64,000 nt of DNA, taken from Reyranella sp. (GTDB lineage: Bacteria > Pseudomonadota > Alphaproteobacteria > Reyranellales > Reyranellaceae). The DNA is taken from NCBI RefSeq assembly GCF_017305915.1, contig NZ_JAFKJN010000009.1, positions 124,001-188,000 of the forward strand, in the 5' to 3' direction. Positions within the stretch are counted from its first letter, which is position 1, and every line of letters begins with the position of its first letter. The position numbers and the translations under genes were made by a program. Of the stretch, positions 58,253 through 64,000 are shown piece after piece. The notes below the pieces were generated by a model. That model was given only the letters and a program-made list of their open reading frames with translations. It did no database searches and was not told the DNA's origin.

Positions 58253-58848
58253 CACGAAGCCTTGCGCGGAGCGAAGGGACGGGCGTTGACCGAGTTGAAC
58301 TTGTTGGGGCAGTTCAGGTCGCGCGGATCGATGTTGGTGTTCTGGTCGGGCATCTCGATGGCGCAGAACACGAACTCGCCGCGGGGCTCGCCGTCGATCG
58401 AGATGTCGTAGGTATAGATGCCCGGCGGATCGCCCGGGATGATGCACCAGGAGCGCTGCAGCACGCCATCCTGGACCACTTCGCGCATCTTGGTGGTGGC
58501 CCTGGTCTTGTCGGCACTGACCTCGGTCTCGGGGCCGGCGATCACCTGCTCGGCCGGCTGCGAGGTCGTCAGCACCTCGGTCAGGGTGACCGTGCGGTTG
58601 GGCCCGCCGAGATACATGCGCCAGCCGAAGCAGGCGCGGTTGAACAGCAGCGGGATGGCATTGGTCTCGTAATGCCGCTGGCGGCCGTCGTCGCCCAGGA
58701 TCGAGACATAGGGAATGCTGCGCACAGGCTTGGCCGCCGGCTTCTCGGCCGGCTTGTCGGCCACGGGTGTCTGGGCCACGGCCACGCCTGCGAGCGCTGC
58801 CAGGGCGAGGCCGGCCAAGACGGCCAGCCGCAGGGAGAGGATCCGCAT
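58252..58848 (-). CDS. Secreted hypothetical protein
   Basis: 198 residues. Signal peptide (LRLAVLAGLALAALAGVAVAQ), a Lys/Pro/Ala linker, then an unrecognised beta-rich domain with four Cys residues (NRACFGWRM, RSWCIIPGDPPG, VFCAIEMPDQ, DLNCPNKFN) that may form two disulfides. Start at the ATG of MRILSLRL. It lies between rlmH and gpmI and is coupled to gpmI by a TGATG overlap. Function unknown. Confidence 0.75.
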   Translation of the reverse strand: MRILSLRLAVLAGLALAALAGVAVAQTPVADKPAEKPAAKPVRSIPYVSILGDDGRQRHYETNAIPLLFNRACFGWRMYLGGPNRTVTLTEVLTTSQPAEQVIAGPETEVSADKTRATTKMREVVQDGVLQRSWCIIPGDPPGIYTYDISIDGEPRGEFVFCAIEMPDQNTNIDPRDLNCPNKFNSVNARPFAPRKAS

Positions 58849-58901
58849 GGCCCCCAATGTAGTCCGGGTTTTGGGACAGAACAGGGGCAAAATCGACGCT
58901 T

Positions 58902-59360
58902 TCAGGCGCGATGATAGGGGTGTCCGGCCAGCAGTTGCTGCGCCCGGTAGATCTGCTCGGCGAGCATTGCCCGGGCGAGCAGGTGTGGCCAGGTCATGGC
59001 CCCGAAAGACAGTACGAAAGAGGCCTTTTGCAGCAGCGGCTCGCCATGGCCATCGGCGCCGCCGATCAGGAAGGCCAGATCTGCAACGCCATCGTCACGC
59101 CAGCGGCCAAGGCGTCGGGCGAAGGCTTCGCTGTCCACAATCTTGCCGCGACGATCGAGCGCGACCAGCACGGCGCGATCCGGAACCGCACCCAGCAACA
59201 GCTCGCCCTCGCGGCGGATCAGCTCGGCCGGCGGCAGCTTCTTCTTCTCTTCCAGTTCGCGCAGGGTCAGCGGCCAGCGGATGCGGCCGGCATAGTGCTC
59301 GTAGAGATCGCGTTCGGGGCCGCGGCCGGCGCGGCCGATGCAGGCGACCGTCAGCTTCAA
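58902..59360 (-). CDS. rlmH: 23S rRNA pseudouridine-1915 N3-methyltransferase
   Basis: SPOUT methyltransferase that methylates pseudouridine 1915 in helix 69. MKLTVACIGRAGRGPERDLYEHYAGR start; LVALDRRGKIVDSEAFARRL; LAFLIGGADGHGEPLL; and the SAM-binding knot LSFGAMTWPHLLARAMLAEQIYRA with the C-terminal HPYHRA. 152 residues, the standard length. Confidence 0.96.
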   Translation of the reverse strand: MKLTVACIGRAGRGPERDLYEHYAGRIRWPLTLRELEEKKKLPPAELIRREGELLLGAVPDRAVLVALDRRGKIVDSEAFARRLGRWRDDGVADLAFLIGGADGHGEPLLQKASFVLSFGAMTWPHLLARAMLAEQIYRAQQLLAGHPYHRA

Positions 59361-59384
59361 GGCGTGAGCTTCAAGGCGTGAGCG

Positions 59385-60422
59385 TCAAGCGCGCTTGCGG
59401 CGGCTCGCCTTGGCGGGCTTGGCCGCCTCGGTCTCCAGCGCCCACATCTTCTCCAGCGCATAGAAGGCGCGCGGCTCGGGGCGGAAGACGTGGACCACGA
59501 TGTCGCCGGTATCGACCAGCACCCAGTCGCCGCCCTGCTTGCCCTCGGACGAGATATGGCGGTAGCCGGCCTGCTTGAGGCGCTCCTCGAGATGATCGGC
59601 GATGGCGACGACCTGGCGGTTCGAGCGGCCGGTGGCGATCACCATGTAGTCGGCGAACGAGGACTTGCCGGCGAGGTCGATGACGACGATGTCCTCGGCC
59701 TTGTCGTCCTCCAGCGACTGGCGCACCAGCGCGAGCTGGTCGGCGGTGGGCTTGCTTCGATCGGGAAGCGGACGTTGTCCGGAAATGGTCTTTCCTTTCG
59801 CTCTGGAACGCTTGGGCCGCACGGCGCGGATCGCCGTGCCGGAATGACTGTCGAGCCGACTGGGGATGAAGCACCAGGCCGGCGCCGTCGAGGTCGCCAG
59901 CCGCCGGGCCTGGCCGGTATCGAGTCGATAGCGGGCGAAGGCGCGCGGGGCTGCCGATTGCAGGGCAGCATAGCTCCACCCCGGCCGGGCGAAAGCGGCA
60001 ATCGGGATCGCCGCGAAAAGTTCACGCCAGCCCGCCCAGCGCACCAGCTGCGGCAGGATGTCGGCCCCCATCAGCCAGACGAAGTGGGCATGCGGATAGA
60101 GCCGCTTCAGCGCCCGCACCGTGTCGAGCGTATAGCGCGTGCCCATCAGCAGCTCGGGCGCCTCGACCCGGATGTGCGGATGGTGTGCGACCTGCTTGGC
60201 GCGGGCGAGGCGGGTGGCCAGCGGCTCCATGCCGTCGTCGCTCTTCAGCGGGTTCTGGGGCGAGACCAGCCACCACACCTCGTCGAGGTCGAGGCGTTTC
60301 AATGCCTCCAGGCTGACGTGGCGATGGCCGTCGTGCGCGGGGTTGAACGAGCCCCCGAGCAGGCCGATGCGGCGGCGCGTATCGCGCGGCACGCCCGGCA
60401 TCGGATGGTGCGCGGAGATCAA
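59385..60422 (-). CDS. Fused nicotinate-nucleotide adenylyltransferase (NadD) and ribosomal silencing factor (RsfS)
   Basis: One open frame of 345 codons. Residues about 17-200 are Nad[20 protein letters not shown] (HxGH-like nucleotidyl transfer motif), [14 protein letters not shown], and SHSGTAIRA (usually ISSTxIR). Residues about 225-345 are RsfS, which blocks ribosomal subunit joining: [52 protein letters not shown]. No stop separates them. At the expected rsfS start, AAAGGAAA is followed 4 nt later by ATT (59784-59786), which looks like a lost ATG. Start is TTG 60422 (overlapping the proA stop) or ATG 60401. Confidence 0.88.
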   Translation of the reverse strand: MISAHHPMPGVPRDTRRRIGLLGGSFNPAHDGHRHVSLEALKRLDLDEVWWLVSPQNPLKSDDGMEPLATRLARAKQVAHHPHIRVEAPELLMGTRYTLDTVRALKRLYPHAHFVWLMGADILPQLVRWAGWRELFAAIPIAAFARPGWSYAALQSAAPRAFARYRLDTGQARRLATSTAPAWCFIPSRLDSHSGTAIRAVRPKRSRAKGKTISGQRPLPDRSKPTADQLALVRQSLEDDKAEDIVVIDLAGKSSFADYMVIATGRSNRQVVAIADHLEERLKQAGYRHISSEGKQGGDWVLVDTGDIVVHVFRPEPRAFYALEKMWALETEAAKPAKASRRKRA

Positions 60423-61696
60423 GGTCGCAGCGTACCCTTGCCGCGCACGATGTTCTTGTAGGTCGTGAGCTCGACCAGCCCGACCGGCCCGCGCGCATGC
60501 ATGCGGTTGGTCGAGATGCCGATCTCGGCGCCCAGCCCGAACTCAGCGCCGTCGGCGAACTGGGTCGAGGCGTTGTGCATGACGATCGCGCTGTCGACCT
60601 CGCGCAGGAAGCGGTCGGCGGTCTGGGCGTTGTTCGTCACGATCGATTCGGTGTGCTGGCTGCCGTAGGTCGCTATGTGCCGGATCGCGCCGTCGACACC
60701 GTCGACGGTGGCAACCGAGATGATCGGCTCGAGATACTCGGTGCGCCAATCCTTCTCGCTGGCAGCGAGAGCCTTGGGATCGCGCTTCTGCACCTCGCCG
60801 TCGCCGCGCACCTCGCAGCCCAGCTCGTGCAGCTTGGCCACCACCGGCATCAGGTGCGTGTCGAGCACGGCGCGGTCGATCAGCAGCGTCTCGGCGGCGC
60901 CGCAGACGCTGACCCGGCGCATCTTGGCGTTGGCGACGATGTCGCGCGCCATCGCCACGTCGGCATCGCGGTCGACATAGACGTGGCAGATACCATCGTA
61001 GTGGCGCAGGACGGGCACGCGGCTCTCGGTCGTGACGCGGTCGATCAGCGAGCGGCCGCCGCGCGGCACGATCAGGTCGAGCCAGTCCATCGCCTTCAGC
61101 ATCTCGCCGACCGCGGCGCGGTCGGTGGTCGGCACGAGGGCGACGCAATCCTCGGGCAGGCCGGCGTCCTTCAGGGCGCGGCGCAGCAGCTCGACGATGG
61201 CGCGCGAGGAATGGAAGCTGTCGGAACCGCCGCGCAGCACCACGACATTGCCCGACTTGATGCAGAGGGCGCCAGCGTCGGCGGTGACGTTGGGGCGCGC
61301 TTCGTAGATCACGCCGATGATGCCGATCGGCACCCGGACGCGGCTGATCTCGAGTCCGTTGGGCCGCTGCCAGCGCTCGATCTCGGCGCCGACCGGATCG
61401 GGCAGGGCAGCGATGTCGTCGAGCCCCTTGGCCATGGCCTCGATGCGGGCGTCGTTCAGCAGCAGGCGGTCCTGCAAGGCGCTCGTCATGCCGGCGGCCT
61501 TCGCCGCCGAGAGGTCGCGGGCGTTGGCGGCGAGGATCGCGGCCTTCTCGCTGCGGATCAGGCGCGCGCCGTCGGTCAGCGCCTTGTTCTTCGCTGGCGT
61601 GGTCGCGTTGCGCAGCGCCAGGGCGGCGGCCTTCGCGCGACGGCCGAGCTCGGCCACGATCTGGGCGGCGTCTTCGGGCTTGGTCTGGACGTTCAT
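60419..61696 (-). CDS. proA: Gamma-glutamyl phosphate reductase
   Basis: Second step of proline synthesis, NADPH-dependent reduction of glutamyl phosphate. [37 protein letters not shown], and [15 protein letters not shown] with the catalytic Cys. [11 protein letters not shown]...[18 protein letters not shown] is the conserved C-terminus. 425 residues. Cotranscribed with proB, 15 bp downstream of it. Confidence 0.97.
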   Translation of the reverse strand: MNVQTKPEDAAQIVAELGRRAKAAALALRNATTPAKNKALTDGARLIRSEKAAILAANARDLSAAKAAGMTSALQDRLLLNDARIEAMAKGLDDIAALPDPVGAEIERWQRPNGLEISRVRVPIGIIGVIYEARPNVTADAGALCIKSGNVVVLRGGSDSFHSSRAIVELLRRALKDAGLPEDCVALVPTTDRAAVGEMLKAMDWLDLIVPRGGRSLIDRVTTESRVPVLRHYDGICHVYVDRDADVAMARDIVANAKMRRVSVCGAAETLLIDRAVLDTHLMPVVAKLHELGCEVRGDGEVQKRDPKALAASEKDWRTEYLEPIISVATVDGVDGAIRHIATYGSQHTESIVTNNAQTADRFLREVDSAIVMHNASTQFADGAEFGLGAEIGISTNRMHARGPVGLVELTTYKNIVRGKGTLRP

Positions 61697-61711
61697 GCCG
61701 GCCTCAGTATG

Positions 61712-62838
61712 TCACTCGACCACGAGGTCGTCGCGGTGGACCATCTCGTCCCGGCCGCGGAACCCCAGCAGTTTCTCGATTTCGGCGCTTTTCCGGCCTG
61801 CGATCCGGCGGGCATCCTCGGCGGCATAGGCCACCAACCCGCGCGCCAGCACGCGGCCCTTCTTGTCCTTCACGTCGACCACGTCGCCGCGCTTGAACTC
61901 GCCGTCGATGGCGGTGACGCCGGCGGGCAGCAGGCTCTTGCCGGCCGACAGGGCGCGCACCGCGCCGTCGTCGACGACCAGGAAGCCTGCGGTTTTGAGC
62001 GAGCCCTTGATCCACTTCTTGCGCGCCGACAGCGGCGAGGCTTCCGGTAGGAACCACGAGCAACGCGCCTTGCCGTCGATCACCGCGCCCAGCGCACCGA
62101 CCGTGCGGCCGTTGGCGATGACCATGCGGCAGCCCGCCGCCATGGCGATGCGGCCGGCCATCAGCTTGGTCACCATGCCGCCGTTGGACATCTCGGACGC
62201 GGCGGTGCCCGCCATCGCCTCGATCTCCGGCGTGATCTCGCGGATTTCGGGGATGTGCTTTGCCGAGGAGTCGCTGCGGGGATCGCCGGTATAGAGCCCG
62301 TCGATGTCCGACAGCAGCACCAGCGTGTCGGCCGAGATCATTTCGGCGACGCGCGCGCCCAGGCGATCGTTGTCGCCGAAGCGGATCTCGTCGGTGGCGA
62401 CGGTGTCGTTCTCGTTGATCACCGGGATGGCGCCGAGCCCGAGCAGCGTGCCCATGGTCTGGCGCGCATTGAGGTAGCGGCGGCGCTCCTCCGAATCATC
62501 CAAGGTCAGCAGCACCTGCGCCACGGTGATGCCGTGTCGCGCCAGCGACTCCTGGTAGGCGTGCGCGAGCTGGATCTGGCCGGTCGCCGCGGCGGCCTGG
62601 CTCTCCTCGAGCTTCAGCGGGCCAGAGGGCAGCTTGAGATAGGTGCGGCCGAGACGGATCGCGCCCGACGAGACCAGAACGACCTCACAGCCGTCGCGAT
62701 GCAGGCGCGCGACGTCGCCGGTCAGCGCCTCCAGCCAGTCGCGGCGGATTTGTCCCAGCTTTTCATCGACGAGAATCGAAGAGCCGATCTTCACGACCAG
62801 CCGCTTGGAGCTGGCGAGTTTAATGCCAGCTTGGGACA

Positions 62839-62839
<1 letters not shown>
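61712..62839 (-). CDS. proB: Glutamate 5-kinase
   Basis: First step of proline synthesis. KRLVVKIGSSILVDE start, VSSGAIRLGRTYL, INENDTVATDEIRFGDNDRLGARVAEM (glutamate and ATP binding), and GGMVTKLMAGRIAMAAGC. The C-terminal PUA domain (about 280-370) is present, as in feedback-inhibited forms. 375 residues. Start overlaps the obgE stop by one base (TGATG). Confidence 0.97.
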
Positions 62840-63924
<1,085 letters not shown>

Positions 63925-64000
63925 TTATTCGGCGGCCAATGCCGGCGCCGGGACCACGTTCACCTCGACCTTGCCCTTCGAGCGGGTGCGGAAGGCGACC
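63925..64000 (-). CDS. rpmA: 50S ribosomal protein L27, C-terminal part
   Basis: The last 24 codons read VAFRTRSKGKVEVNVVPAPAL then AAE-stop, matching the L27 C-terminus (VxFxxRxxGxxxVxVxP). The rest of the gene is beyond the window edge. Position next to obgE supports the call. Confidence 0.85.
   Translation of the reverse strand, partial: VAFRTRSKGKVEVNVVPAPALAAE

Overview
The window is a dense, high-GC bacterial chromosome segment from an alphaproteobacterium. The grounds are a CcrM-type GANTC methyltransferase, the mutY / DUF721 / dsbA / smc block, the mdh-sucC-sucD-sucA-sucB-lpd order, the five-gene atpHAGDC cluster with no b or a subunits beside it, and the obgE-proB-proA-nadD-rsfS-rlmH-gpmI-ctpA-rppH order. 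Intergenic palindromic repeats and gene content suggest a Rhodospirillales-like or Reyranella-like genome; that placement is a guess. No rRNA, tRNA, CRISPR array, integrase or transposase was found.

Layout. 0-10.8 kb: the end of a lytic transglycosylase gene, a Phd/VapC-type toxin-antitoxin pair with a perfect 27-bp operator, then mostly single housekeeping or accessory enzymes (cupin, MoaB, APH-like kinase, GNAT, radical SAM, two GSTs, a membrane adenylate-cyclase-like gene with a 3' frameshift, RNase HII, an HSL-type hydrolase, acyltransferase 3). 11-15.2 kb: ccrM, followed by an accessory insertion of about 2.26 kb carrying a retron. The insertion is bracketed by a 284-bp imperfect direct repeat of the ccrM 3' end and followed by a palindrome and a dense GANTC cluster. 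15.2-25.4 kb: mutY, a DUF721-DsbA fusion, dsbA, smc, dapE, truA, fmt. 25.4-28.4 kb: ZapE-like ATPase and two alpha/beta hydrolases. 28.6-37.7 kb: TCA-cycle block. 37.7-43 kb: AraC regulator, small membrane protein, ECF sigma/anti-sigma operon, VOC protein, hydrolase, reductase. 43-47.6 kb: xerC, DUF484, transaldolase and priA. 47.7-52.6 kb: F1 ATP synthase operon ending in a strong terminator. 52.7-64 kb: diiron protein, then a long minus-strand series from rpmA (partial) and obgE through proB, proA, a NadD-RsfS fusion, rlmH, a secreted hypothetical, gpmI, ctpA, a polysaccharide deacetylase and rppH.

The most interesting system is the retron at 12.7-14.5 kb. It has a structured msr-msd RNA with a1/a2 repeats, a previously unlisted 50-codon ORF, an Xre-type HTH gene and a retron reverse transcriptase with NAxxH, GSPxSP and (W)VDD motifs. 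The start codon of the small ORF lies in the a2 repeat and its Shine-Dalgarno in the base of the msd stem. That peptide is basic, with an amphipathic hydrophobic C-terminus, so it looks like a small membrane toxin whose translation is tied to the retron RNA or its reverse transcript.
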